The notes under the pieces are model-generated. The model was not told the origin of the DNA. It saw only the letters and a program-made list of their open reading frames with translations, and ran no database searches. A stretch of 20,923 bases of DNA. It comes from Candidatus Omnitrophota bacterium. GTDB lineage: Bacteria; Omnitrophota; Gorgyraeia; JABMRN01. The stretch spans positions 1 through 20,923 of the forward strand of contig JABMRN010000069.1 of NCBI GenBank assembly GCA_013202515.1, in the 5' to 3' direction. The first letter of the stretch is position 1; each line of letters starts with the position of its first letter. A program made the translations under genes and the position numbers. This document shows, one piece after another, positions 1-7,672 of the stretch.

Positions 1-777
1 GTAAAAAGCCTTGAGGATGTAGAAAAATTGGTAAAGTGGCCTTTTTTGGGGTGCGTTCCAATAATTGATTTAAAGGCTAATATTACAGAATTCGAAAAAG
101 ACCTTCTTACGCATCTAAAGCCCAAGGACCCGACAGCCGAGGCCTATAGGGCAATTAGAACAAGCGTATTTTTTTCTTCAACGGAAGAGCGTCCATTAAG
201 AAGCATGCTGGTAACTAGCCCCGGACCGAAAGAAGGCAAGACCACGACTGTTTGTAATCTCGTAATCGTCATAGGACAATTCGATAGAAAGGTCTTGATA
301 GTTGATGCGGACATGAGAATGCCGAGGCTTCATGAGGTTTTTAAAAAGAAAAACGAAAAGGGTTTGAGTGACTTTCTGTGTGGACAAGCAAAGTTGGAGG
401 ATATTGTTCAAAAAACAGATATAGAGAATATATTTATTATCTCAGGTGGCTCGTATCCTCCGAATCCATCAGAACTTCTTTCTAGTCATAAGATGAAGCA
501 GTTTATCGAGGCTGCAAAAAAGAAATATGATTTTATTCTTTTTGATACGCCTCCGGCCGCTGTTGTTACCGACGCGGTTGTCTTATCAAAGGCAGCAGAT
601 GGCGTCATCATGGTTGTAGAAAGCGGAAAAACTTCAAGAAGGGCTCTGCCCAGAGTTTCCAAGGTGCTCGATGATGCCAAGGCGAGAATCGTTGGAACCC
701 TCCTTAATAAAGTCCCCATTAAAAGCTCCAGCTACCATTATTATTACTACACGCAGTATTATGGTAAGACAAGATAA
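1..777 (+). CDS. Wzc/CpsD-like tyrosine autokinase (BY-kinase), 5' end cut by window
   Basis: C-terminal part of a polysaccharide-regulating bacterial tyrosine kinase. The frame is open from base 1 and the first codons (VKSLEDVEKL) match the linker after the second membrane helix of Wzz-kinase fusions; the gene at 7673 has the equivalent DDSVKSSDDLKK. The true start is therefore off the left edge, and the in-frame TTG at 28 is not a convincing start. Visible motifs are a Walker A (SPGPKEGKTT, bases about 217-246), a Walker A' (VLIVDADMRMPRLH, from about 292) and a Walker B (FILFDTPPA, from about 535). The protein ends in a tyrosine cluster (YHYYYYTQYY), the expected autophosphorylation tail. 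In this family the kinase and its tail cycle with polymer assembly at the inner membrane. It is a paralogue of the kinase at 7673 and may belong to a second polysaccharide locus to the left. Confidence 0.9.
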   Translation, partial: VKSLEDVEKLVKWPFLGCVPIIDLKANITEFEKDLLTHLKPKDPTAEAYRAIRTSVFFSSTEERPLRSMLVTSPGPKEGKTTTVCNLVIVIGQFDRKVLIVDADMRMPRLHEVFKKKNEKGLSDFLCGQAKLEDIVQKTDIENIFIISGGSYPPNPSELLSSHKMKQFIEAAKKKYDFILFDTPPAAVVTDAVVLSKAADGVIMVVESGKTSRRALPRVSKVLDDAKARIVGTLLNKVPIKSSSYHYYYYTQYYGKTR

Positions 778-804
778 TCAAATCCTTTCAAAGAGTGGCA
801 TATA

Positions 805-1833
805 ATGGAAAAAATAAACATTTATGATTTAATGCTGGATGATCTTCGTAAAATTTTAATCTCTTTAAAAGAGATGCCCTACCGCAGAGATCAGCTATTA
901 TCTTGGCTCTACAAAAAGAATGTTGTGGATTTTAAGGGTATGAAGAACATACCGAAAGAATTAACAGAAAAGTTAGAGAAAAGATTATTTATTGGTTCTC
1001 TAAAAATTGCCGAGCACGTTAAATCAGTTGATGGTACCGAAAAATTCCTCCTTAAGCTCTCTGACGGTAATTTCATAGAGACTGTCCTCATACCATCCGG
1101 AACAAGAAATACCTTGTGCCTTTCTACCCAGGTTGGCTGTAAGTTTTCCTGTCCCTTTTGTGCAAGCGGGAAGAAAGGATTCTTGAGAAACCTCACCCCC
1201 GGGGAAATTATAGCCGAGGTAATGGCCGTTAAGAAAATATCTAAAGACGCTATAACCAATTATGTTTTTATGGGTATGGGTGAGCCCTTGGATAACTGGG
1301 AGAACGTATTAAAGGCAATCTTAATAATGAATGACCCGAAGGCAATGGCGATAGGCGCAAGAAGGATTACAGTCTCAACATGCGGGATAATTCCAGAAAT
1401 TTATGATTTCACAAAACTGGATCTTCAGGTTAACCTATCTATATCCCTTCATGCCGCCGATAACTCCTTAAGGGATAAGCTTGTACCTTTAAATAAGAGA
1501 TATCCACTTGAAAAGCTCATAAAAGCATGCGAAAATTACATTAATAGAACAAGAAGATTGATTACCCTTGAGTATGTTTTAATAAAGGGTAAGAACGATT
1601 CAATAAAAAATATAGAAGACCTTGTTGAAATAGCCAGACGCTTAAGGGCAAAGGTAAACGTTATTCCATATAGCGATGTTTCGGTTTTAGGATTTAGCGC
1701 GCCATCAAGAGAAGATACAAAAGAATTTTTGAAAAACCTAACCAATAGAGGCATAAATGCCACTTTGCGTGAATCAAAGGGTGTTGATATTAGTGCCGCT
1801 TGTGGTCAGCTAGCCGGAAAAATAAAGAAATGA
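805..1833 (+). CDS. rlmN: 23S rRNA (adenine-2503-C2)-methyltransferase RlmN
   Basis: Radical SAM methylase that modifies A2503 of 23S rRNA (and A37 of some tRNAs in the family). The protein is 342 aa, a normal RlmN length. The [4Fe-4S] motif CxxxCxxC is present as C112, C116 and C119 (CKFSCPFC), followed by CASGKKGF. The methyl-carrying cysteine lies near the C terminus in the family signature AACGQLAG (C333). A conserved GMGEPLDN stretch lies near residue 157. The start is ATG 805, with a purine-rich AAAGAG about 8 bases upstream, 27 bases after the kinase stop. The stop TGA (1831-1833) overlaps the ATG of the next gene (ATGA), so the two are probably translated together. It is a housekeeping gene, not an obvious part of the polysaccharide loci. 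Confidence 0.97.
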   Translation: MEKINIYDLMLDDLRKILISLKEMPYRRDQLLSWLYKKNVVDFKGMKNIPKELTEKLEKRLFIGSLKIAEHVKSVDGTEKFLLKLSDGNFIETVLIPSGTRNTLCLSTQVGCKFSCPFCASGKKGFLRNLTPGEIIAEVMAVKKISKDAITNYVFMGMGEPLDNWENVLKAILIMNDPKAMAIGARRITVSTCGIIPEIYDFTKLDLQVNLSISLHAADNSLRDKLVPLNKRYPLEKLIKACENYINRTRRLITLEYVLIKGKNDSIKNIEDLVEIARRLRAKVNVIPYSDVSVLGFSAPSREDTKEFLKNLTNRGINATLRESKGVDISAACGQLAGKIKK

Positions 1834-3071
1834 AAGAATTTGATATAGCGGTAATAGGTGCTGGTCCGGCAGGATGTATGGCAGCGATACGTGCCGCAGA
1901 GCTTGGGAAGAACGTTGTTATAATCGAGCGAAATGAAGGTATAGGAAAGAAAATTCTTCTCTCCGGAAAAGGGAGATGCAATATCACTAACAGCGGTCCC
2001 CTTGATGCTTTCGTAGAGAAATTCGGTAAAGAAGGAGATTTTTTTAGATCAGCTTTTTTCTCATTTTTTAATCAGGACTTGATAGGGTTTTTTGAATCAA
2101 GAGACCTCACCATGAAAAGAGAAAGGCAAAACCGCATCTTTCCTGCTACTGACAGTGCATTATCTGTAGTCAAAGTTTTAAAAGATGTACTTTCCAAAAA
2201 CAAAGTTACGATTCTGCATAAATCACGCCTATCTTCGATAAAGAAAAAGAGTAATCATTTTGAACTTCAAATAAACGATACGGACAAAATCAGCGCAAAA
2301 AAAGTGATATTGGCTACAGGAGGGAAAAGCTATAAAGAAACAGGCTCTACAGGAGATGGCTTTAACATAGCGCATAAGTTGGGTCATACGATTGTACGGC
2401 TTAAGCCCTGCCTCGTTCCCTTAAAAACAAAAGAAGCTTGGGTAAAAGAATTACAGGGCCTTGGGCTAAAAAATGTTCGCATAACCTTTAGGACAGGGAA
2501 GAAAAAAATAGCCTCCCCTATTGGCGAGATAATGTTTACCCACTTTGGTATATCCGGGCCGCTTGTTCTTGATTTAAGCGGAGATATCGTTTCAGCTTTA
2601 AAAAAAGATGAAAAGGCAAATCTTTTCATCGATCTTAAGCCTGCCTTACAGACAGAAGAATTAGAGAATAGGTTATTAAATGAATTTATGGATAAAGGCA
2701 GTACACAGATCAATAACCTTTTTAAGGTGCTGCTTCCGATTAGACTAATTCCGGTGTTTATCCGCCTTTTAAAAATGGATCCCGAAAGAAAAGCAAGCCA
2801 AATTACACAAAAGGATAGAGCCGCAATTATAAGACTGCTTAAGGCATTTCCTTTAACGATTATGGGGTCTTTACCTATTGAAGAGGCAATGGTTACAGGA
2901 GGCGGGATTTCGTTAAAGGAGATTAATCCTCGGACCATGGAATCCAAAATTATACTAGGGCTTTATTTTGCCGGAGAAATAATAGACGGCGCTGCATCAA
3001 GCGGCGGTTTTAACATGCAGAGGGCATTCTCGACGGGATATTTAGCGGGGGAGAAGGCATCTAATGCGTAA
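1830..3071 (+). CDS. HI0933/BaiN (YhiN)-family FAD-dependent oxidoreductase
   Basis: A 413-aa flavoprotein of the HI0933 family (aminoacetone oxidase/BaiN-like). An FAD-binding Rossmann motif sits at the N terminus (VIGAGPAGCMAA, glycines at about 10, 12 and 15), followed by the family signature GKKILLSGKGRCNITN. A second conserved block is VILATGGKSYKETGSTGDG, and the C terminus carries the typical GGISLKEINPRTMESK and GLYFAGEIIDGAASSGGFN segments. The start is ATG 1830, because the protein then begins just ahead of the dinucleotide fold and forms an ATGA overlap with rlmN; in-frame codons up to 1800 lie inside rlmN and are unlikely. The physiological substrate of most members is unknown. 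The gene overlaps the next one by 8 bases, so it is part of a tight operon. Confidence 0.93.
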   Translation: MKEFDIAVIGAGPAGCMAAIRAAELGKNVVIIERNEGIGKKILLSGKGRCNITNSGPLDAFVEKFGKEGDFFRSAFFSFFNQDLIGFFESRDLTMKRERQNRIFPATDSALSVVKVLKDVLSKNKVTILHKSRLSSIKKKSNHFELQINDTDKISAKKVILATGGKSYKETGSTGDGFNIAHKLGHTIVRLKPCLVPLKTKEAWVKELQGLGLKNVRITFRTGKKKIASPIGEIMFTHFGISGPLVLDLSGDIVSALKKDEKANLFIDLKPALQTEELENRLLNEFMDKGSTQINNLFKVLLPIRLIPVFIRLLKMDPERKASQITQKDRAAIIRLLKAFPLTIMGSLPIEEAMVTGGGISLKEINPRTMESKIILGLYFAGEIIDGAASSGGFNMQRAFSTGYLAGEKASNA

Positions 3072-3639
3072 AATAATATTAGCATCGAGATCGAAGGCAA
3101 GACAAAAACTTTTAAGGCAAATCGGACTTAAGTTTGAGGTTAGCATCTCACGAGTTAAAGAAAAAAGGGCATTTAAAAAAAGCTGTAGCAGCCTGGTTAT
3201 GGAAAACGCCTTGAAAAAAGCAAGGGATGTAGCGCAAAGATACAAGAAAGGCATTGTTGTTTCAGCAGATACCGTTGTTTTAGTAGGCAAAAAAATAATT
3301 GGTAAACCTAAAAACCTAAAAGATGCTTTTAATGCACTTAAGGCCCTTTCTAAAAAACCGCAATGGGTTTATTCTGGGATCGCCGTGATAGATATTGACA
3401 ACAAAAAAACCTATACAGATTATGAAAAGACAAAGGTTTACATGTATCGGCTTAATGATAAACAAATAAAAGATTATTTTAAGAGGACATCCCCCCTTGA
3501 TAAGGCCGGTAGTTTCGATATTCAGGGAAGGGGTGCGATATTCATCGATCGCGTAGAAGGATGTTATTATAATGTTGTTGGTCTACCACTCGCAAAACTC
3601 GCCAGAATATTGGAAAAAACCAATACCCGCATTTTTTAA
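3064..3639 (+). CDS. maf: Maf-family nucleoside triphosphate pyrophosphatase
   Basis: A 191-aa Maf/YhdE-type house-cleaning enzyme that hydrolyses non-canonical or excess nucleotides (dTTP/UTP in the YhdE subgroup) to monophosphates. The N-terminal phosphate-binding segment ILASRSKARQKLL, the catalytic VVSADTVV with D69, the DKAGSFDIQGRG motif (about 146-157) and GCYYNVVGLPL (about 166-176) are all in family order. A Gln in the AGSFDIQG motif favours the YhdE-type dTTP/UTP subgroup over the YceF type; this is inferred from motif memory only. The ATG start overlaps the preceding flavoprotein by 8 bases. A clear new promoter begins 19 bases after its stop, and no strong terminator is visible between. 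Confidence 0.95.
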   Translation: MRKIILASRSKARQKLLRQIGLKFEVSISRVKEKRAFKKSCSSLVMENALKKARDVAQRYKKGIVVSADTVVLVGKKIIGKPKNLKDAFNALKALSKKPQWVYSGIAVIDIDNKKTYTDYEKTKVYMYRLNDKQIKDYFKRTSPLDKAGSFDIQGRGAIFIDRVEGCYYNVVGLPLAKLARILEKTNTRIF

Positions 3640-3658
3640 AAAATAATTTCTTTATTCC

Positions 3659-3687
3659 TTGACAAAACCTAAGCTATAGTATATATT
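3659..3687 (+). promoter_or_regulatory. sigma70-like promoter for the Rrf2-TSUP unit
   Basis: A perfect -35 TTGACA (3659-3664) and a -10 TATATT (3682-3687) are separated by 17 bases. The expected transcription start near 3694 lies just ahead of an AAGG ribosome-binding site (3698-3701) and ATG 3713. If the Rrf2 protein regulates itself, as is common in the family, its operator should overlap this region, but no clean palindrome is obvious by eye. Confidence 0.7.
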
Positions 3688-3712
3688 CTCTATCAACAAG
3701 GTAGACAATGAA

Positions 3713-4114
3713 ATGAAGCTTACAACAAAAAGCGAATATTCGATTCTTGCACTTATCTATATCGCACGCCATGGCGAAAAAGATTTTGCAAAAATAGATG
3801 ACATCTGTTCAAAATATAATATTCCGAAGAAATATTTGGAACAGCTTCTTCAGATATTGAAACAAAACCGTTATCTTAAGACCAAAAGAGGCGCATCAGG
3901 CGGACACACGCTAGCGATGCCTGCTTCAAAGATTAACATTGCCGATATTATACGTCTCATGGATGGGGCACTAGCCCCGACGGAGTCGGTTAGCACATAC
4001 TTTTTTTCTCATACGCCGCTTGAAAAAGAAAAAAAGATCATGGGTGTTTTTAAAGATATTAGGGATTATGCCTCAAAAAGATTAGAGAAATTAAAGTTGT
4101 TGGATTTAGTATAA
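3713..4114 (+). CDS. Rrf2-family transcriptional regulator without Fe-S cysteines
   Basis: A 133-aa winged-helix regulator. The N terminus MKLTTKSEYSILALIYIAR, the recognition region IPKKYLEQLLQILKQN (about 37-52) and the wing KTKRGASGGHTLA (about 56-68) are standard Rrf2 features. IscR and NsrR types carry three cysteines after the LAPTE motif; here the motif reads LAPTESVS with Ser at 92, and the following segment has no cysteine at all. The only Cys is C32, in the DNA-binding half. It should therefore act without an Fe-S cluster, more like CymR, which responds through a partner protein. The TSUP permease gene starts 12 bases downstream and is the likely target. A promoter is visible at 3659-3687. 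Confidence 0.92.
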   Translation: MKLTTKSEYSILALIYIARHGEKDFAKIDDICSKYNIPKKYLEQLLQILKQNRYLKTKRGASGGHTLAMPASKINIADIIRLMDGALAPTESVSTYFFSHTPLEKEKKIMGVFKDIRDYASKRLEKLKLLDLV

Positions 4115-4126
4115 CCATGGAGAAAA

Positions 4127-4882
4127 GTGGATATTAAAATATTTTTGTTAATGCCGCTTGCCTTTTTTTGTGAATACATTGATTCGACATTGGGAATGGG
4201 CTACGGCACTAGCCTGGCACCAATACTTCTTCTTCTTGGATTTGAACCACTTCAGATTGTTCCGGCTATCCTTTTTTCAGAATTTGTTTCAGGAATTACT
4301 GCAGGTTTTTTTCACCATAGCCTACAAAATGTAAATTTTAGACCCCATACCAAGGATGCGCGTGTGGCATTTGTTCTTTCAATATGCGGTGTAATAGGAG
4401 CTGTTGTAGCAGTTTTTGTTGCAATCAAGCTTCCTCCCAAGGTGCTCAAGCTGTTCATAGGAGGCATAGTTACCTTTATGGGTATTTTTATCTTAGCGAC
4501 ATTTAATAGGCGTCCCCGTTTTACATGGAGGAAGATAACGGTTCTAGGAGCAATCGCCTCTTTTAATAAAGGGATGAGTGGCGGAGGGTATGGACCATTA
4601 GTAATGGGGGGGCAGATGCTTTCAGGAATTGGGGTAAAGAATGCGGTTGGCATAACGTCTCTTTCAGAAGGCATAACATGTTTTGCAGGAATTACTGCAT
4701 ATTTTTTTATGGCACCACATATAGATTGGGTTCTGACACCATGGCTCATGGCAGGGGCCGTGCTTTCTGTTCCGTTTGCAGCACACACAATAAAAAGAAT
4801 TCCGGAAAGAAGAATTAAATTTATCGTCGCTATTGTTGTGCTTGTCCTCGGGTGTTTAACCCTCATAAAAGCCTTTAGTTGA
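4127..4882 (+). CDS. TSUP (TauE/SafE) family permease
   Basis: A 251-aa inner-membrane protein made almost wholly of hydrophobic segments (about 7-8 helices). It shows the internal duplication of the family: the first half has DSTLGMGYGTSLAP (about 19-32) followed by IVPAILFSEFVSG, and the second has NKGMSGGGYGPLVMGGQ (about 147-163) followed by NAVGITSLSEGI. Family members move sulfur oxyanions or organic sulfonates (sulfite, thiosulfate, sulfoacetate) or other small anions; the substrate here cannot be read from sequence. The start is GTG 4127, with GGAG at 4119-4122, only 4 bases away. The ATG at 4117 is in another frame and stops after six codons. It lies 12 bases after the Rrf2 gene and is likely cotranscribed with it. 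Confidence 0.9.
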   Translation: MDIKIFLLMPLAFFCEYIDSTLGMGYGTSLAPILLLLGFEPLQIVPAILFSEFVSGITAGFFHHSLQNVNFRPHTKDARVAFVLSICGVIGAVVAVFVAIKLPPKVLKLFIGGIVTFMGIFILATFNRRPRFTWRKITVLGAIASFNKGMSGGGYGPLVMGGQMLSGIGVKNAVGITSLSEGITCFAGITAYFFMAPHIDWVLTPWLMAGAVLSVPFAAHTIKRIPERRIKFIVAIVVLVLGCLTLIKAFS

Positions 4883-4907
4883 GCTAGAAAAAAAACGACA
4901 ATAAAAC

Positions 4908-4936
4908 TTGACAAAGTAACTATTATAGGCTAAATT
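4908..4936 (+). promoter_or_regulatory. sigma70-like promoter of the exopolysaccharide operon
   Basis: TTGACA (4908-4913) and TAAATT (4931-4936) are spaced by 17 bases, in the gap after the TSUP gene. The predicted RNA start near 4943 leaves a leader of about 65 bases before ATG 5008. No strong hairpin or riboswitch fold was seen in the leader. Confidence 0.6.
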
Positions 4937-5007
4937 TATACATAGTAAGACTTTCTTTATATATAAATTAAGTATCGATCAAGATGTTTGACAAAAAGGA
5001 GGGGTTG

Positions 5008-5604
5008 ATGTTTAGGAATGCTATAATAATTATTACAGTACTGTTTGTTTCATTGTTTACACTTCATGCATTTGCCGCATTAGAGTTCTATCCGGAAGAA
5101 GCACAGGTAAAGGTAATTGCCGGCAGAGACGTCACTATACTTACCGCAGATAGCCCCAAGGCCTCAATAAGCGAATTAGGCGGGGGGACCGTTGATATTT
5201 CGTACTATCCCGAATCGCGCAGTCTCGATGCTACTGCATCATTGGGCGCGACAATTCTTAATTATTACATAGCGAAAGCATTTCTTGATGAGGGAGAAAG
5301 CGTTCACCTGGCATCTACAACGATGTTTAGAGCCATAAGGATAAAGAGCTTGATCGGTGAGGTAACAGTTGTTTTTCCCGATGATTCAAGAATTGTCATG
5401 GCTGAAGGAGCAGTTGCGTTTTTGACTCGTTTGGCCGATAACAATTATCAGTTGGCCATATTGGAAGGATCAGCCAGATATACAGAGGTTCATGGAGAGA
5501 TGAGAACCCTGAATTCAGCAAGCCCGGTAGTTTTTGTTCAGGGTTTTACAGCAATACCAGGATGGCGCAGCATTGATACTACCAGGAATCCAGCGACACC
5601 GTAG
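5008..5604 (+). CDS. secreted protein of unknown function, FecR-like in part
   Basis: A 198-aa exported protein. Start ATG 5008 is chosen because a strong AAGGAGGGG lies at 4996-5004 and the protein then opens directly with a signal peptide (MFRNAIIIITVLFVSLFTL, with cleavage expected after HAFA). The upstream in-frame ATG at 4984 would add eight residues and has no ribosome-binding site. The mature part is rich in short beta segments; stretches such as GEVTVVFPDDSRIVMAEGA and LAILEGSARYTEV resemble the FecR-like fold, but no confident family match can be claimed. There is no cytoplasmic or transmembrane anti-sigma part, so it is not a classical FecR regulator. As first gene of the export operon it may be a periplasmic or surface accessory of polymer secretion; this is inference from position. 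Confidence 0.75.
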   Translation: MFRNAIIIITVLFVSLFTLHAFAALEFYPEEAQVKVIAGRDVTILTADSPKASISELGGGTVDISYYPESRSLDATASLGATILNYYIAKAFLDEGESVHLASTTMFRAIRIKSLIGEVTVVFPDDSRIVMAEGAVAFLTRLADNNYQLAILEGSARYTEVHGEMRTLNSASPVVFVQGFTAIPGWRSIDTTRNPATP

Positions 5605-5715
5605 ATTTAGATAGAGGCATAGGCTTGCAATTGTATTATGCAAGAAACGGTAGATAGATTTTAAAACGTATTCATTTTTTATATTGTAGTATAAATCGAA
5701 AAGGGAGGATTTAAA

Positions 5716-6903
5716 ATGAAAGGGCAATTATTTAAAGTATCATTTCTTTTAGCGCTTGCACTTATATTAAGTATGAGCTTTTCTTATGCAGCAAATCTAG
5801 ATATTCACATAAAGCCTTTTAAGTTTGACTTAGGTCTCCAAGATAAGGTTGTATATAATGACAACGTTGGCTATGCGACAAATGCCAATAGTAAAAGTAG
5901 TTGGGGCAACCAGATAGCGGCATACCTCAATGTTGAGCTACCATTCGGAGAGATTCATAATTTTACTAGCAATTCACGCACTGATTGGTTAATGTATTTT
6001 GTCCACAATGAGTATAACCAAGTAAATTCTAATATTGCAAATAATCTGGACCTGGTATTTAACAATTGGTCTCTTAATGTTCACGACAACGTTGATATAG
6101 GTTCTGAGCCAACTACCCGAGAGCTTAATACCATAACAGGCTCTCTTCTGGTAAAATATGTAAATAGCTTAGGATTTGCAGCGCAAGGAGATCTTGGGAA
6201 GCTTAAGCTTAGTACAGGATTTGATTGGTTGACCTATCATTGCAATAAAACATATGAACTAATGGAAAGAGATGCGTACAGCGTTTTTGTAGATGGCGCA
6301 TTTGCCTTCACCCCGATCATAGATGGTTTTGTGCACGGAACCTATGCCAGAACACAGCGACCAAGCATCAATATGAACAACAGTAACCAAGGCACTCTGA
6401 GTGGAGGGGTGCGTGGAGAATTAACACCATATCTAGTTGGCGAATTGGGTGCAGGATATGGTTACACAGGTTTTGACAAAAAAGAGCAAGCCACTGACAC
6501 TAGTGATTATAGCGGAGTAGTTACACAATGCTCATTAACAAACAGAGTATTTAAACATACTACACAAAAGGCATATTTTGAAATTGCACCAGAGCAGGGT
6601 TATAATGTCGGGAATTTTTACAGAACGATTTTGGCACGCTATAATCTTACTCATCAACTTAACAGAAAAGTTTTTTTAGGCGGATTGTTTGAATATCTTA
6701 ACAGCAGAGAATCAAATGGCGGAGAAGCTTGGCACTATAGGGAAGTTTCGAACATTTGGAAAGCGGGTGCGAATGTAAGCTGGGCTATACTTAAGGATTT
6801 AAATTTTGTAGCCGGGTACACGTACACTCAAAAAGCGTCAAGCAGACACGGAAAAAGCTATAGGCAGCAAGCGGTAACAATGGGCGCAAGGTATCAATTT
6901 TAG
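5716..6903 (+). CDS. outer-membrane beta-barrel protein, putative polysaccharide secretion porin
   Basis: A 395-aa protein with a clear signal peptide (MKGQLFKVSFLLALALILSM, cleavage likely after FSYA) and a strong GGGAGG ribosome-binding site just upstream. The mature sequence consists of alternating aromatic/polar amphipathic strands, many tyrosines and Asn-rich turns, and ends in GARYQF, a terminal Phe as used for outer-membrane barrel insertion. Pattern and context fit the BBP2-type porins found beside OPX genes in export loci (VpsM is such a case). The next gene encodes a short OPX protein with no membrane-spanning C-terminal helix; such proteins are known to need a separate barrel, so this gene is the natural candidate for the outer-membrane channel. 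Its exact family is not proven by eye. Confidence 0.82.
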   Translation: MKGQLFKVSFLLALALILSMSFSYAANLDIHIKPFKFDLGLQDKVVYNDNVGYATNANSKSSWGNQIAAYLNVELPFGEIHNFTSNSRTDWLMYFVHNEYNQVNSNIANNLDLVFNNWSLNVHDNVDIGSEPTTRELNTITGSLLVKYVNSLGFAAQGDLGKLKLSTGFDWLTYHCNKTYELMERDAYSVFVDGAFAFTPIIDGFVHGTYARTQRPSINMNNSNQGTLSGGVRGELTPYLVGELGAGYGYTGFDKKEQATDTSDYSGVVTQCSLTNRVFKHTTQKAYFEIAPEQGYNVGNFYRTILARYNLTHQLNRKVFLGGLFEYLNSRESNGGEAWHYREVSNIWKAGANVSWAILKDLNFVAGYTYTQKASSRHGKSYRQQAVTMGARYQF

Positions 6904-6992
6904 TTTCTTGGCAGCCTTTTATTTATTTTGTTCCAGCTTTCCACAGCAGCACAAGAGAGTTCAGTCCCTTCCTTTTGTAATTCGGGGAAACT

Positions 6993-7649
6993 ATGAATAT
7001 TCGTTTATTTAGGTCAGCCATCCTACCTATATGTAGTTTAATAGTCAGCATTTATTGCGTAGAGGTCCATGCGCAAGAAACTTCATCTCTCCCTTCCAAG
7101 GTATCTCCTGGAGACAAGCTTACAATAAAGGTGTTGGAGCAAGAGAGTCTATGCGGTAGTTACACCGTATTTTCAAACGGTACTTTGGGTTTTCCACTGA
7201 TTCCAGAAGATGTAAATGTAAAAGGTTTAACACATGATGAGATTGCGCAAAAGCTAAAAGAAGAGCTGGAAAAGGAATGTTTTTATAAAGCTACCGTCCT
7301 TGTAAGAACTTACAAAAAAGAAGATGCATATACACTCAGAAGCACCAGGCGCACTAGAGAAGGCAAAGGTATTATATACGTATATGGTATGGTCGGAAGC
7401 CCTGGAGTTTTAAATCTTCCGGATGATGAAGCTCTGACCGTGAGTAAGGTTATTATAAGAAAAGGCGGTTTTCAGGATTTTGCAAACAGAGGCTGCGTGA
7501 AAATCTTTAGAAAAAATCCAGCAACCGGCAAAGTGCAGACAATAAAGGTAAACGTTGCTAATGTGATTGAAAAAGGTAAGCTGGATCAGGACGTTGCGGT
7601 TCAGGATGGCGATATGATAGTTGTGCCTGAACAGTTTTTTAACTTCTAA
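6993..7649 (+). CDS. short polysaccharide export (OPX/Wza-like) protein
   Basis: A 218-aa periplasmic exporter component. A signal peptide covers about residues 1-27, ending VEVHAQ; there is no good lipobox, so it is probably not a lipoprotein, unlike E. coli Wza. Residues about 34-107 form the Poly_export domain (SPGDKLTIKVLEQ, then SNGTLGFPLIPEDVNVKGLT). Residues about 125-215 form one SLBB domain (IIYVYGMVGSPGVLNLP, then LTVSKVIIRKGGF) ending in QDGDMIVVPEQ. It stops right there, without further SLBB domains or the C-terminal helix that lets Wza cross the outer membrane. It lies between the beta-barrel and the Wzz-kinase genes, which matches its role as the link between the inner-membrane kinase and the outer-membrane pore. 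The ATG start has a GGGGAAA site just upstream. Confidence 0.93.
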   Translation: MNIRLFRSAILPICSLIVSIYCVEVHAQETSSLPSKVSPGDKLTIKVLEQESLCGSYTVFSNGTLGFPLIPEDVNVKGLTHDEIAQKLKEELEKECFYKATVLVRTYKKEDAYTLRSTRRTREGKGIIYVYGMVGSPGVLNLPDDEALTVSKVIIRKGGFQDFANRGCVKIFRKNPATGKVQTIKVNVANVIEKGKLDQDVAVQDGDMIVVPEQFFNF

Positions 7650-7672
7650 ACATATTTGATCGGCGAGAAACT

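Noticed and set aside
2384..2947. 187-aa open frame on the - strand
   Set aside because: It lies wholly inside the HI0933-type flavoprotein gene, whose reading is supported by family motifs; no ribosome-binding site or recognisable domain.
4312..4914. 200-aa open frame on the - strand
   Set aside because: It is antisense to the TSUP permease; its hydrophobic look is a by-product of the opposite strand, and no motif supports it.
5624..5644. Inverted repeat CTTGCA ... TGCAAG between the secreted protein and the beta-barrel gene
   Set aside because: Only 6 base pairs with a 9-base loop and no T-run after it, so it is not a convincing terminator; a weak processing or attenuation role cannot be excluded.
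5690..5695. TATAAA as a -10 element ahead of the beta-barrel gene
   Set aside because: No acceptable -35 element lies at the right distance; operon read-through from 4908 is simpler.
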